From the NCBI GenBank assembly GCA_947095585.1, contig OX352766.1:25157811-25221810 (forward strand): 64,000 nt of DNA, read 5' to 3'. Every line of letters starts with the position of its first letter. The first letter of the stretch is position 1. Below the pieces are notes generated by a model. That model was not told where the DNA came from. It searched no databases and saw only the letters and a list, made by a program, of their open reading frames with translations. Positions 1-13,400 of the stretch are shown one piece after another. The position numbers and the translations under genes were made by a program. The stretch is from Nephrocerus scutellatus. Lineage: Eukaryota > Arthropoda > Insecta > Diptera > Pipunculidae.

Positions 1-360
1 CTGGCCAATCCGCTTGAAAGCGAACCTCCAAATTGGAGAATTTCATGAAAATAGCAAATGTTCAAACCGATGCAGAAATGCTTCCTTTCCTCTGTATTGT
101 AATCTAACAATATATATTCGATAGTTTATTCCTTTAGGAAGACACAGGTGTGGGTTAATTTAGTGAGACATCTCTCTGAACTGGCCAATCCGCTTGACAG
201 CGAACATTCAAATTGGAGAATTTCATGAAAATAGAAAATGTTCAAACCGATGCACAACTGCCTAATTTCCTCTGCATTGTAATCTATTTAATTCTGTTCT
301 ATAGATTGTTCCTTTAGGAAGACACAAGTGTGGGTATATTTAGTGATACATCTCTCTGAA

Positions 361-540
361 CTGGCCAATCCGCTTGACAGCGAACCTCCAAATTGGAGAA
401 TTTCATGAAAATAGCAAATGTTCAAACCGATGCACAACTGCCTAATCCCCTCTCCAATGTAACTTAGTTAATTCTATTCTTTAGATTATTCCTTTAGGAA
501 GACACAAGTGTGGGTCAATTTAGTGAGACATCTCTCTGAA
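361..540 (+). repeat. Representative 180-bp satellite monomer
   Basis: This monomer is a reference for the array. Offsets 11-22 hold CGCT-TGAC-AGCG, an inverted repeat with a 4-base centre. Offsets 26-38 hold CTCCAAATTGGAG, 6-bp arms around one base. Offsets 129-140 hold TTCCTTTAGGAA, 5-bp arms around two bases. On the minus strand, offsets 24 down to 9 read TTCG, eight bases, CGGA, which resembles the CENP-B box pattern (TTCG, seven bases, CGGG) with one extra base. This copy carries the TAGTTAATTCTATTCTTTAG variant in its variable part. Confidence 0.9.
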
Positions 541-900
541 CTGGTCAATCCGCTTGACAGCGAACCTCCAAATTGGAGAATTTCATGAAAATAGCAAATG
601 TTCATACCGATGCACAACTGCCTCCTCTCCTCTGTATTGTAATCTAACAAATTATGTTTGATAGCTTATTCTTTTAGGAAGATACAGGTGTGGGTCAATT
701 TGGTAAGACATCTCTCTGAACTGGCCAATCTGCTTGACAGCGAACCTCCAAATTAGAGAATTTCATGAAAATAGCAAATGTTCAAACCGATGATCAACTG
801 CCTAATCCCCTCAGCATTGTAATTTAGTTAATTCTGTTCTATAAATTGTTCCTTTAGGAAGACACAAGTGTGGGTCAATTTAGTGAGACATCTCTCTGAA

Positions 901-1036
901 CTGGCCAATCCGCTTGACAGCGAACCTCCAAATTGGAGAATTTCATGAAAATAGCAAATGTTCAAACCAATGCACAACTGCTTATTCCTTTAGGAAGACA
1001 CAGGTGTCGGTCAATTTGGTAACACATCTCTCTGAA
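901..1036 (+). repeat. 136-bp deletion monomer (recurrent form)
   Basis: This monomer lacks 44 bp of the variable part: ...GCACAACTG is joined directly to CTTATTCCTTTAGG. The lost segment runs from CCTC to ...GATAG, and the join falls on a shared GC dinucleotide. It also carries CAAACCAATG instead of CAAACCGATG. The same deletion with the same CCAATG mark recurs near 6318, 9502, 11431, 13541, 15831, 17942, 23301, 26241, 29541, 31112, 31791, 37841, 45681, 48621, 53101, 56041 and 59421. It therefore arose once and spread by duplication of larger blocks. Confidence 0.9.
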
Positions 1037-2149
1037 CTGGCCAATCCGCTTGACAGCGAACCTCCAAAGTGGAGAATTTCATGAAAATAGCAAATGTTCA
1101 AACCGATGCAGAACTGCTTCCTCTCCTCTGTATTGTAATCTAACAAATTATATTCGATAGTTTATTCCTTTAGAAAGACACAGGTGTGGGTCAATTTAAT
1201 GAGACATCTCTCTGAACTGGCCAATCCGCTTGACAGCGAACCTCCAAATTGGAGAATTTCATGAAAATAGCAAATGTTCAAACCGATGCAGAACTGCTTC
1301 CTCTTCTGTATTGTAATCTTACAAATTATATTCGATAGTTTATTCCTTTAGGAAGACACAGGTGTGGGTCAATTTAGTGAGACATCTCTCTGAACTGGCC
1401 AATCCGCTTGACAGCGAAAATTCAAATTGGAGAATTTCATGAAAATAGAAAATGTTCAAACCGATGCACAACTGCCTAATTCCCTCTGCATTGTAATCTA
1501 TTTAATTTTGTTCTATAGATTGTTCCTTTAGGAAGACAAAAGTGTGGGTATATTTAGTGAGACATCTCTCTGAACTGGCCAATCCGCTTGACAGCGAACC
1601 TTCAAATTGGAGAATTTCATGAAAATAGCAAATGTTCAAATCGATGCACAACCTCCTCTCCTCTGTATTGTAATCTAACAAATTTTATTCGATATCTTAT
1701 TTCTTTAGGAAGACATAGGTGTGGGTCAATTTGGTAACACATCTCTAGGAACTGGCCAATCCGCTTGACAGCGAACCTCAAAATTGGAGAATTTCATGAA
1801 AATAACAAATGTTCAAACCGATGCAGAACTGCTTCCTCTCCTCTGTATTGTAATCTAACAAATTATATTCGATAGCTTATTCCTTTAGGAAGACACAGGT
1901 GTGGGTTAATTTAGTGACGCATCTCTAGGAACTGGCCAATCCGCTTGACAGCGAACCTCCAAATTGGAGAATTTCATGAAAATAGCAAATGTTCAAACCG
2001 ATGCACAACTGCCTCATCTCCTCTGTATTGTAATCTAACAAATTATGTTTGATAGCTTATTCCTTTAGGAAGACACAGGTGTGGGTCAATTTGGTAAGAC
2101 ATCTCTCTGAACTGGCCAATCCGCTTGACAGCGAACCTCCAAATTGGAG

Positions 2150-4090
2150 ATTTTCATAAAAATAGCAAATGTTCAAACCGATGCACAATGCCTCCTCTCC
2201 TCTGTATTGTAATCTAACAAATTATATTCCATAGTTTATTCCTTTAGGAAGACACAGGTGTAGGTCAATTTAGTAAGACATCTCTAGGAACTGCCCAATC
2301 CGCTTGACAGCGAACCTCCAAATTGGAGAATTTCATGAAAATAGCAAATGTTCAAACCGATGCAGAAATGCTTCCTCTCCTCTGTATTGCAATCTTACAA
2401 ATTATGTTTGATAGCTTATTCCTTTAGGAAGACACAGGTGTGGGTCAATTTGGTAAGACATCTCTCTGAACTGGCCAATCCGCTTGACAGCGAACCTCCA
2501 AATTGGAGATTTTCATAAAAATAGCAAATGTTCAAACCGATGCACAATGCCTCCTCTCCTCTGTATTGTAATCTAACAAATTATATTCCATAGCTTATTC
2601 CTTTAGAAAGACACAGGTGTGGGTCAATTTAATGAAACATCTCTCTGAACTGGCCAATCCGCTTGACAGCGAACCTCCAAATTGGAGAATTTCATGAAAA
2701 TAGCAAATGTTCAAACCGATGCAGAACTGCTTCCTCTTCTGTATAGTAATCTAAGAAATTATATTCAATAGCTTATTCCTTTAGGAAGACACAGGTGTGG
2801 GTCAATTTGGTAAGACATCTCTCTGAACTGGCCAATCCGCTTCACAGCGAACCTCCAAATTGGAGAATTTCATGAAAATAGCAAATGTTCAAACCGATGC
2901 TCAACTGCCTCTTCCCCTCTGCATTGTAATTTAGTTAATTCTGTTCTATAAATTGTTCCTTTAGGAAGACACAAGTGTGGGTCAATTTACTGAGACATCT
3001 CTCGAACTGGCCAATCCGCTTGACAGCGAACCTTCAAATTGGAGAATTTCATGAAAATAGCAAATGTTCAAACCGATGCAGAAATGCTTCCTCTCCTCTG
3101 TATTGTAATCTAACAAATTATATTCGATAGTTTATTCCTTTAGGAAGACACAGGTGTGGGTTAATTTAGTGAGACATCTCTAGGAACTGGCCAATCCGCT
3201 TGACAGCGAACCTCCAAATTGGAGAATTTCATGAAAATAGCAAATGTTCAAACCGATGCAGAAATGCTTCCTCTCCTCTGTATTGTAATTTAACAAATTA
3301 TATTCGATAGTTTATTCTTTTAGGAAGACACAGGTGTAGGTCAATTTAGTGAGACATCTCTAGGCGCTGCCCAATCCGCTTGACAGCGAACCTCCAAATT
3401 GGAGAATTTTATGAAAATAGCAAATGTTCAAACGGTCAAAACGATGCTCAACTGCCTAATCCCCTCCGCATTGTAATTTAGTTAATTCTGTTCTATAAAT
3501 TGTTCCTTTAGGAAGACACAAGTGTGGGTCAATTTAGTGAGACATCTCTAGGAACTGGCCAATCCGCTTGACAGCGAACCTCCAAATTGGAGAATTTCAT
3601 GAAAATAGCAAATGTTCAAACCGATGCACAACTGCCTCCTCTCCTCTGTATTGTAATCTAACAAATTATATTCGATAGCTTATTCCTTTAGGAAGACACT
3701 GGTGTGGGTCAATTTGGTAACACATCTCTAGGAGCTGCCCAATCCGCTTGACAGCGAACCTCCAAATTGGAGAATTTCGTGAAAATAGCAAATGTTCAAA
3801 CCGATGCACAACTGCCTCGTCCCATCTGTATTGTAATCTTACAAATTTTACTCGATAGATTATTCCTTTAGGAAGACACAGGTGTAGGTCAATTTAGTGA
3901 GACATCTCTAGGAATTGGCCAATCCGCTTGACAGCGAACCTCCAAATTGGAGAATTTCATGAAAATAGCAAATGTTCAAACCGATGCACAACTGCCTAAT
4001 CCCCTCTGCATTGTAATCTAGTTAATTCTATTCTTTAGATTATTCATTTAGGAAGACACAGGTGTGGGTTAATTTAGTGAGACATCTCTC
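2150..4090 (+). repeat. Divergent copy of the segment repeated near 19.7, 33.8 and 41.9 kb
   Basis: This stretch carries the landmark series seen again at about 19660, 33750 and 41900: a monomer with TTTTCATAAAAATAGC and CACAATGCC, then GTGTAGGTCAATTTAGTAAG with CTGCCCAATC, and later a monomer with an 11-bp insertion reading GTCAAAACGATG (here near 3433). It differs more from the later copies than they differ from each other, so it is probably an older relative. Borders are approximate and were read by eye. Confidence 0.6.
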
Positions 4091-4092
4091 TG

Positions 4093-7000
4093 AACTGGCC
4101 AATCCGCTTGACAGCGAACCTTCAAATTGGAGAATTTCATGAAAATAGCAAATGTTCAAACCGATGCAGAAATGCTTCCTCTCCTCTGTATTGTAATCTA
4201 ACAAATTATATTCGATAGTTTATTCCTTTAGGAAGACACAGGTGTGGGTTAATTTAGTGAGAGATCTCTAGGAACTGGCCAATCCGCTTGACAGCGAACC
4301 TCCAAATTGGAGAATTTCATGAAAATAGCAAATGTTCAAAACTATGCACAATGCCTCCTCTCCTCTGTATTGTAATCTAACAAATTATGTTCGATAGCTT
4401 ATTCCTTTAGGAAGACACAGGTGTGGGTCAATTCAGTGAGACATCTCTCTGAACTGGCCAATCCGCTTGACAGCGAACATTCAAATTGGAGAATTTCATG
4501 AAAATAGAAAATGTTCAAACCGATGCACAACTGCTTAATTCCCTCTGCATTGTAATCTATTTAATTCTGTTCTATAGATTGTTCCTTTAGGAAGACACAA
4601 GTGTGGGTCAATTTACTGACACATCTCTCGAACTGGCCAATCCGCTTGACAGCGAACCTTCAAATTGGAGAATTTCATGAAAATAGCAAATGTTCAAACC
4701 GATGCAGAAATGCTTCCTCTCCTCTGTATTGTAATCTAACAAATTATATTCGATAGTTTATTCCTTTAGGAAGACACAGGTGTGGGTTAATTTAGTGAGA
4801 CATCTCTAGGAACTGGCCAATCCGCTTGACAGCGAACCTCCAAATTGGAGAATTTCATTAAATTAGAAAATGTTCAAAACTATGCACAATGCCTCCTCTC
4901 CTCTGTATTGTAATTTACAAATTATGTTCGATAGCTTATTCCTTTAGGAAGACACAGGTGTGGGTCAATTCAGTGAGACATCTCTCTGAACTGGCCAATC
5001 CGCTTGACAGCGAACATTCAAATTGGAGAATTTCATGAAAATAGAAAATGTTCAAACCGATGCACAACTGCTTAATTCCCTCTGCATTGTAATCTATTTA
5101 ATTCTGTTCTATAGATTGTTCCTTTAGGAAGACACAAGTGTGGGTCAATTTACTGAGACATCTCTCGAACTGGCCAATCCGCTTGACAGCGAACCTTCAA
5201 ATTGGAGAATTTCATGAAAATAGCAAATGTTCAAACCGATGCAGAAATGCTTCCTCTCCTCTGTATTGTAATCTAACAAATTATATTCGATAGTTTATTC
5301 CTTTAGGAAGACACAGGTGTGGGTTAATTTAGTGAGACATCTCTAGGAACTGGCCAATCCGCTTGACAGCGAACCTCCAAATTGGAGAATTTCATGAAAA
5401 TAGCAAATGTTCAAAACTATGCACAATGCCTCCTCTCCTCTGTATTGTAATCTAACAAATTATGTTCGATAGCTTATTCCTTTAGGAAGACACAGGTGTG
5501 GGTCAATTTAGTGAGACATCTCTCTGAACTGGCCAATCCGCTTGACAGCGAACATTCAAATTGGAGAATTTCATGAAAATAGAAAATGTTCAAACCGATG
5601 CACAACTGCTTAATTCCCTCTGCATTGTAATCTATTTAATTCTGTTCTATAGATTGTTCCTTTAGGAAGACACAAGTGTGGGTATATTTAGTGATACATC
5701 TCTCTGAACTGGCCAATCCGCTTGACAGCGAACCTCCAAATTGGAGAATTTCATGAAAATAGCAAATGTTCAAACCGATGCACAACTGCCTAATCCCCTC
5801 TCCAATGTAATTTAGTTAATTCTATTCTTTAGATTATTCCTTTAGGAAGACACAGGTGTGGGTTAATTTAGTGAGACATGTCTCTGAACTGGTCAATCCG
5901 CTTGAAAGCGAACCTCCAAATTGGAGAATTTCATGAAAATAGCAAATGTTCATACCGATGCACAACTGCCTCCTCTCCTCTGTATTGTAATCTAACAAAT
6001 TATGTTTGATAGCTTATTCTTTTAGGAAGATACAGGTGTGGGTCAATTTGGTAAGACATCTCTCTGAACTGGCCAATCTGCTTGACAGCGAACCTCCAAA
6101 TTAGAGAATTTCATGAAAATAGCAAATGTTCAAACCGATGATCAACTGTCTAATCCCCTCTGCATTGTAATTTAGTTAATTCTGTTCTATAAATTGTTCG
6201 TTTAGGAAGACACAAGTGTGGGTCAATTTAGTGAGACATCTCTCTGAACTGGCCAATCCGCTTGACAGCGAACCTCCAAATTGGAGAATTTCATGAAAAT
6301 AGCAAATGTTCAAACCAATGCACAACTGCTTATTCCTTTAGGAAGACACAGGTGTCGGTCAATTTGGTAACACATCTCTCTGAACTGGCCAATCCGCTTT
6401 ACAGCGAACCTCCAAATTGGAGAATTTCATGAAAATAGCAAATGTTCAAACCGATGCAGAACTGCTTCCTCTCCTCTGTATTGTAATCTAACAAATTATA
6501 TTCGATAGTTTATTCCTTTAGAAAGACACAGGTGTGGGTCAATTTAATGAGACATCTCTCTGAACTGGCCAATCCGCTTGACAGCGAACCTCCAAATTGG
6601 AGAATTTCATGAAAATAGCAAATGTTCAAACCGATGCAGAACTGCTTCCTCTTCTGTATTGTAATCTTACAAATTATATTCGATAGTTTATTCCTTTAGG
6701 AAGACACAGGTGTGGTTCAATTTAGTGAGACATCTCTCTGAACTGGCCAATCCGCTTGACAGCGAAAATTCAAATTGGAGAATTTCATGAAAATAGAAAA
6801 TGTTCAAACCGTTGCAGAACTGCTTCCTCTTCTGTATTGTAATCTAAAAAATTATATTCGATAGCTTATTTCTTTAGGAAGACATAGGTGTGGGTCAATT
6901 TGGTAACACATCTGTAGGAACTGGCCAATACGCTTGACAGCGAACCTCCAAATTGGAGAATTTCATGAAAATAGCAAATGTTCAAACCGATGCACAACTA

Positions 7001-10000
7001 CCTCATCTCCTCTGTATTGTAATTTAACAAATTATGTTTGATAGCTTATTCCTTTAGAAAGACACAGGTGTGGGTCAATTTGGTAAGACATCTCTCTGAA
7101 CTGGCCAATCTGCTTGACAGCGAACCTCCAAATTAGAGAATTTCATGAAAATAGCAAATGTTCAAACCGATGCTCAACTGCCTCCTCTCCTCTGTATTGT
7201 AATCTAACAAATTATATTCGATAGCTTATTTCTTTAGGAAGACATTGGTGTGGGTCAATTTGGTAACACATCTCTAGGAACTGGCCAATCCGCTTGACAG
7301 CGAACCTTCAAATTGGAGAATTTCATGAAAATAGCAAATGTTCAAACCGATGCAGAAATGCTTCCTCTCCTCTGTATTGTAATCTAACAAATTATATTCG
7401 ATAGTTTATTCCTTTAGGAAGACACAGGTGTGGGTTAATTTAGTGAGAGATCTCTAGGAACTGGCCAATCCGCTTGACAGCGAACCTCCAAATTGGAGAA
7501 TTTCATGAAAATAGCAAATGTTCAAAACTATGCACAATGCCTCCTCTCCTCTGTATTGTAATCTAACAAATTATGTTCGATAGCTTATTCCTTTAGGAAG
7601 ACACAGGTGTGGGTCAATTCAGTGAGACATCTCTCTGAACTGGCCAATCCGCTTGACAGCGAACATTCAAATTGGAGAATTTCATGAAAATAGAAAATGT
7701 TCAAACCGATGCACAACTGCTTAATTCCCTCTGCATTGTAATCTATTTAATTCTGTTCTATAGATTGTTCCTTTAGGAAGACACAAGTGTGGGTCAATTT
7801 ACTGACACATCTCTCGAACTGGCCAATCCGCTTGACAGCGAACCTTCAAATTGGAGAATTTCATGAAAATAGCAAATGTTCAAACCGATGCAGAAATGCT
7901 TCCTCTCCTCTGTATTGTAATCTAACAAATTATATTCGATAGTTTATTCCTTTAGGAAGACACAGGTGTGGGTTAATTTAGTGAGACATCTCTAGGAACT
8001 GGCCAATCCGCTTGACAGCGAACCTCCAAATTGGAGAATTTCATGAAAATAGCAAATGTTCAAAACTATGCACAATGCCTCCTCTCCTCTGTATTGTAAT
8101 TTACAAATTATGTTCGATAGCTTATTCCTTTAGGAAGACACAGGTGTGGGTCAATTCAGTGAGACATCTCTCTGAACTGGCCAATCCGCTTGACAGCGAA
8201 CATTCAAATTGGAGAATTTCATGAAAATAGAAAATGTTCAAACCGATGCACAACTGCTTAATTCCCTCTGCATTGTAATCTATTTAATTCTGTTCTATAG
8301 ATTGTTCCTTTAGGAAGACACAAGTGTGGGTCAATTTACTGAGACATCTCTCGAACTGGCCAATCCGCTTGACAGCGAACCTTCAAATTGGAGAATTTCA
8401 TGAAAATAACAAATGTTCAAACCGATGCAGAAATGCTTCCTCTCCTCTGTATTGTAATCTAACAAATTATATTCGATAGTTTATTCCTTTAGGAAGACAC
8501 AGGTGTGGGTTAATTTAGTGAGACATCTCTAGGAACTGGCCAATCCGCTTGACAGCGAACCTCCAAATTGGAGAATTTCATGAAAATAGCAAATGTTCAA
8601 AACTATGCACAATGCCTCCTCTCCTCTGTATTGTAATCTAACAAATTATGTTCGATAGCTTATTCCTTTAGGAAGACACAGGTGTGGGTCAATTTAGTGA
8701 GACATCTCTCTGAACTGGCCAATCCGCTTGACAGCGAACATTCAAATTGGAGAATTTCATGAAAATAGAAAATGTTCAAACCGATGCACAACTGCTTAAT
8801 TCCCTCTGCATTGTAATCTATTTAATTCTGTTCTATAGATTGTTCCTTTAGGAAGACACAAGTGTGGGTATATTTAGTGATACATCTCTCTGAACTGGCC
8901 AATCCGCTTGACAGCGAACCTCCAAATTGGAGAATTTCATGAAAATAGCAAATGTTCAAACCGATGCACAACTGCCTAATCCCCTCTCCAATGTAATTTA
9001 GTTAATTCTATTCTTTAGATTATTCCTTTAGGAAGACACAGGTGTGGGTTAATTTAGTGAGACATGTCTCTGAACTGGTCAATCCGCTTGAAAGCGAACC
9101 TCCAAATTGGAGAATTTCATGAAAATAGCAAATGTTCATACCGATGCACAACTGCCTCCTCTCCTCTGTATTGTAATCTAACAAATTATGTTTGATAGCT
9201 TATTCTTTTAGGAAGATACAGGTGTGGGTCAATTTGGTAAGACATCTCTCTGAACTGGCCAATCTGCTTGACAGCGAACCTCCAAATTAGAGAATTTCAT
9301 GAAAATAGCAAATGTTCAAACCGATGATCAACTGTCTAATCCCCTCTGCATTGTAATTTAGTTAATTCTGTTCTATAAATTGTTCGTTTAGGAAGACACA
9401 AGTGTGGGTCAATTTAGTGAGACATCTCTCTGAACTGGCCAATCCGCTTGACAGCGAACCTCCAAATTGGAGAATTTCATGAAAATAGCAAATGTTCAAA
9501 CCAATGCACAACTGCTTATTCCTTTAGGAAGACACAGGTGTCGGTCAATTTGGTAACACATCTCTCTGAACTGGCCAATCCGCTGTACAGCGAACCTCCA
9601 AATTGGAGAATTTCATGAAAATAGCAAATGTTCAAACCGATGCAGAACTGCTTCCTCTCCTCTGTATTGTAATCTAACAAATTATATTCGATAGTTTATT
9701 CCTTTAGAAAGACACAGGTGTGGGTCAATTTAATGAGACATCTCTCTGAACTGGCCAATCCGCTTGACAGCGAACCTCCAAATTGGAGAATTTCATGAAA
9801 ATAGCAAATGTTCAAACCGATGCAGAACTGCTTCCTCTTCTGTATTGTAATCTTACAAATTATATTCGATAGTTTATTCCTTTAGGAAGACACAGGTGTG
9901 GTTCAATTTAGTGAGACATCTCTCTGAACTGGCCAATCCGCTTGACAGCGAAAATTCAAATTGGAGAATTTCATGAAAATAGAAAATGTTCAAACCGTTG

Positions 10001-10464
10001 CAGAACTGCTTCCTCTTCTGTATTGTAATCTAAAAAATTATATTCGATAGCTTATTTCTTTAGGAAGACATAGGTGTGGGTCAATTTGGTAACACATCTG
10101 TAGGAACTGGCCAATACGCTTGACAGCGAACCTCCAAATTGGAGAATTTCATGAAAATAGCAAATGTTCAAACCGATGCACAACTACCTCATCTCCTCTG
10201 TATTGTAATTTAACAAATTATGTTTGATAGCTTATTCCTTTAGAAAGACACAGGTGTGGGTCAATTTGGTAAGACATCTCTCTGAACTGGCCAATCTGCT
10301 TGACAGCGAACCTCCAAATTAGAGAATTTCATGAAAATAGCAAATGTTCAAACCGATGCTCAACTGCCTCCTCTCCTCTGTATTGTAATCTAACAAATTA
10401 TATTCGATAGCTTATTTCTTTAGGAAGACATTGGTGTGGGTCAATTTGGTAACACATCTCTAGG
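4093..10464 (+). repeat. 3186-bp higher-order repeat, two tandem copies
   Basis: Positions 4093-7278 and 7279-10464 match at a constant offset of 3186 bp. Anchors are AACCTTCAAATTGG at 4118 and 7304, and CTGGTCAATCCGCTTGAAAG at 5887 and 9073. Each copy contains about 18 monomers, including the 136-bp form. Copy one contains a shorter internal duplication of about 538 bp (monomer trios starting near 4095, 4633 and 5170). Beyond about 10490 the register shifts: 10622-12420 resembles 8690-10490 at an offset of 1932 bp. Confidence 0.85.
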
Positions 10465-13400
10465 AACTGGCCAATCCGCTTTACAGCGAACCTCCAAATT
10501 GGAGAATTTCTTGAAAATAGCTAATGTTCAAACCGATGCAGAAATGCTTCCTCTCCTCTGTATTGTAATCTAACAAATTATATTCGATAGTTTATTCCTT
10601 TAGGAAGACACAGGTGTGGGTCAATTTAGTGAGACATCTCTCTGAACTGGCCAATCCGCTTGACAGCGAACATTCAAATTGGAGAATTTCATGAAAATAG
10701 AAAATGTTCAAACCGATGCACAACTGCTTAATTCCCTCTGCATTGTAATCTATTTAATTCTGTTCTATAGATTGTTCCTTTAGGAAGACACAAGTGTGGG
10801 TATATTTAGTGATACATCTCTCTGAACTGGCCAATCCGCTTGACAGCGAACCTCCAAATTGGAGAATTTCATGAAAATAGCAAATGTTCAAACCGATGCA
10901 CAACTGCCTAATCCCCTCTCCAATGTAATTTAGTTAATTCTATTCTTTAGATTATTCCTTTAGGAAGACACAGGTGTGGGTTAATTTAGTGAGACATGTC
11001 TCTGAACTGGTCAATCCGCTTGAATGCGAACCTCCAAATTGGAGAATTTCATGAAAATAGCAAATGTTCATACCGATGCACAACTGCCTCCTCTCCTCTG
11101 TATTGTAATCTAACAAATTATGTTTGATAGCTTATTCTTTTAGGAAGATACAGGTGTGGGTCAATTTGGTAAGACATCTCTCTGAACTGGCCAATCTGCT
11201 TGACAGCGAACCTCCAAATTAGAGAATTTCATGAAAATAGCAAATGTTCAAACCGATGATCAACTGTCTAATCCCCTCTGCATTGTAATTTAGTTAATTC
11301 TGTTCTATAAATTGTTCGTTTAGGAAGACACAAGTGTGGGTCAATTTAGTGAGACATCTCTCTGAACTGGCCAATCCGCTTGACAGCGAACCTCCAAATT
11401 GGAGAATTTCATGAAAATAGCAAATGTTCAAACCAATGCACAACTGCTTATTCCTTTAGGAAGACACAGGTGTCGGTCAATTTGGTAACACATCTCTCTG
11501 AACTGGCCAATCCGCTTTACAGCGAACCTCCAAAGTGGAGAATTTCATGAAAATAGCAAATGTTCAAACCGATGCAGAACTGCTTCCTCTCCTCTGTATT
11601 GTAATCTAACAAATTATATTCGATAGTTTATTCCTTTAGAAAGACACAGGTGTGGGTCAATTTAATGAGACATCTCTCTGAACTGGCCAATCCGCTTGAC
11701 AGCGAACCTCCAAATTGGAGAATTTCATGAAAATAGCAAATGTTCAAACCGATGCAGAACTGCTTCCTCTTCTGTATTGTAATCTTATAAAACAATATTC
11801 GATAGTTTATTCCTTTAGGAAGACACAGGTGTGGTTCAATTTAGTGAGACATCTCTCTGAACTGGCCAATCCGCTTGACAGCGAAAATTCAAATTGGAGA
11901 ATTTCATGAAAATAGAAAATGTTCAAACCGTTGCAGAACTGCTTCCTCTTCTGTATTGTAATCTAAAAAATTATATTCGATAGCTTATTCCTTTAGGAAG
12001 ACATAGGTGTGGGTCAATTTGGTAACACATCTGTAGGAACTGGCCAATACGCTTGACAGCGAACCTCCAAATTGGAGAATTTCATGAAAATAGCAAATGT
12101 TCAAACCGTGGCACAACTGCCTCATCTCCTCTGTATTGTAATTTAACAAATTATGTTTGATAGCTTATTCCTTTAGGAAGACACAGGTGTGGGTCAATTT
12201 GGTAAGACATCTCTCTGAACTGGCCAATCTGCTTGACAGCGAACCTCCAAATTAGAGAATTTCATGAAAATAGCAAATGTTCAAACCGATGCTCAACTGC
12301 CTCCTCTCCTCTGTATTGTAATCTAACAAATTATATTCGATAGCTTATTTCTTTAGGAAGACATTGGTGTGGGTCAATTTGGTAACACATCTCTAGGAAC
12401 TGGCCAATCCGCTTGACAGCGAACCTCCAAATTGGAGAATTTCTTGAAAATAGCTAATGTTCAAACCGATGCAGAACTGCTTCCTCTTCTGTATTGTATT
12501 CTAACAAATTATATTCGATAGCTTATTCCTTTAGGAAGACACATGTGTGGGTTAATTTAGTGAGACATCTCTAGGAACTGGCCAATCCGCTTGAAAGCGA
12601 ACCTCCAAATTGGAGAATTTCATGAAAATAGCAAATGTTCAAACCGATGCAGAAATGCTTCCTCTCCTCTGTATTGTAATCTAACAAATTATATTCGATA
12701 GTTTATTCCTTTAGGAAGACACAGGTGTGGGTCAATTTAGTGAGACATCTCTCTGAACTGGCCAATCCGCTTGACAGCGAACATTCAAATTGGAGAATTT
12801 CATGAAAATAGAAAATGTTCAAACCGATGCACAACTGCCTAATTCCCTCTGCATTGTAATCTATTTAATTCTGTTCTATAGATTGTTCCTTTAGGAAGAC
12901 ACAAGTGTGGGTATATTTAGTGATACATCTCTCTGAACTGGCCAATCCGCTTGACAGCGAACCTCCAAATTGGAGAATTTCATGAAAATAGCAAATGTTC
13001 AAACCGATGCACAACTGCCTAATCCCCTCTCCAATGTAATTTAGTTAATTCTATTCTTTAGATTATTCCTTTAGGAAGACACAGGTGTGGGTTAATTTAG
13101 TGAGACATGTCTCTGAACTGGTCAATCCGCTTGACAGCGAACCTCCAAATTGGAGAATTTCATGAAAATAGCAAATGTTCATACCGATGCACAACTGCCT
13201 CCTCTCCTCTGTATTGTAATCTAACAAATTATGTTTGATAGCTTATTCTTTTAGGAAGATACAGGTGTGGGTCAATTTGGTAAGACATCTCTCTGAACTG
13301 GCCAATCTGCTTGACAGCGAACCTCCAAATTAGAGAATTTCATGAAAATAGCAAATGTTCAAACCGATGATCAACTGCCTAATCCCCTCTGCATTGTAAT

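Noticed and set aside
8012..8224. Open frames of 60-103 codons in the satellite, both strands (for example 8012-8224, 11715-11909, 25585-25896, 33895-34128)
   Set aside because: They recur at the satellite and higher-order periods, start and stop at the same monomer offsets, change with monomer variants, and show no domain or codon bias. They are chance frames of the repeat.
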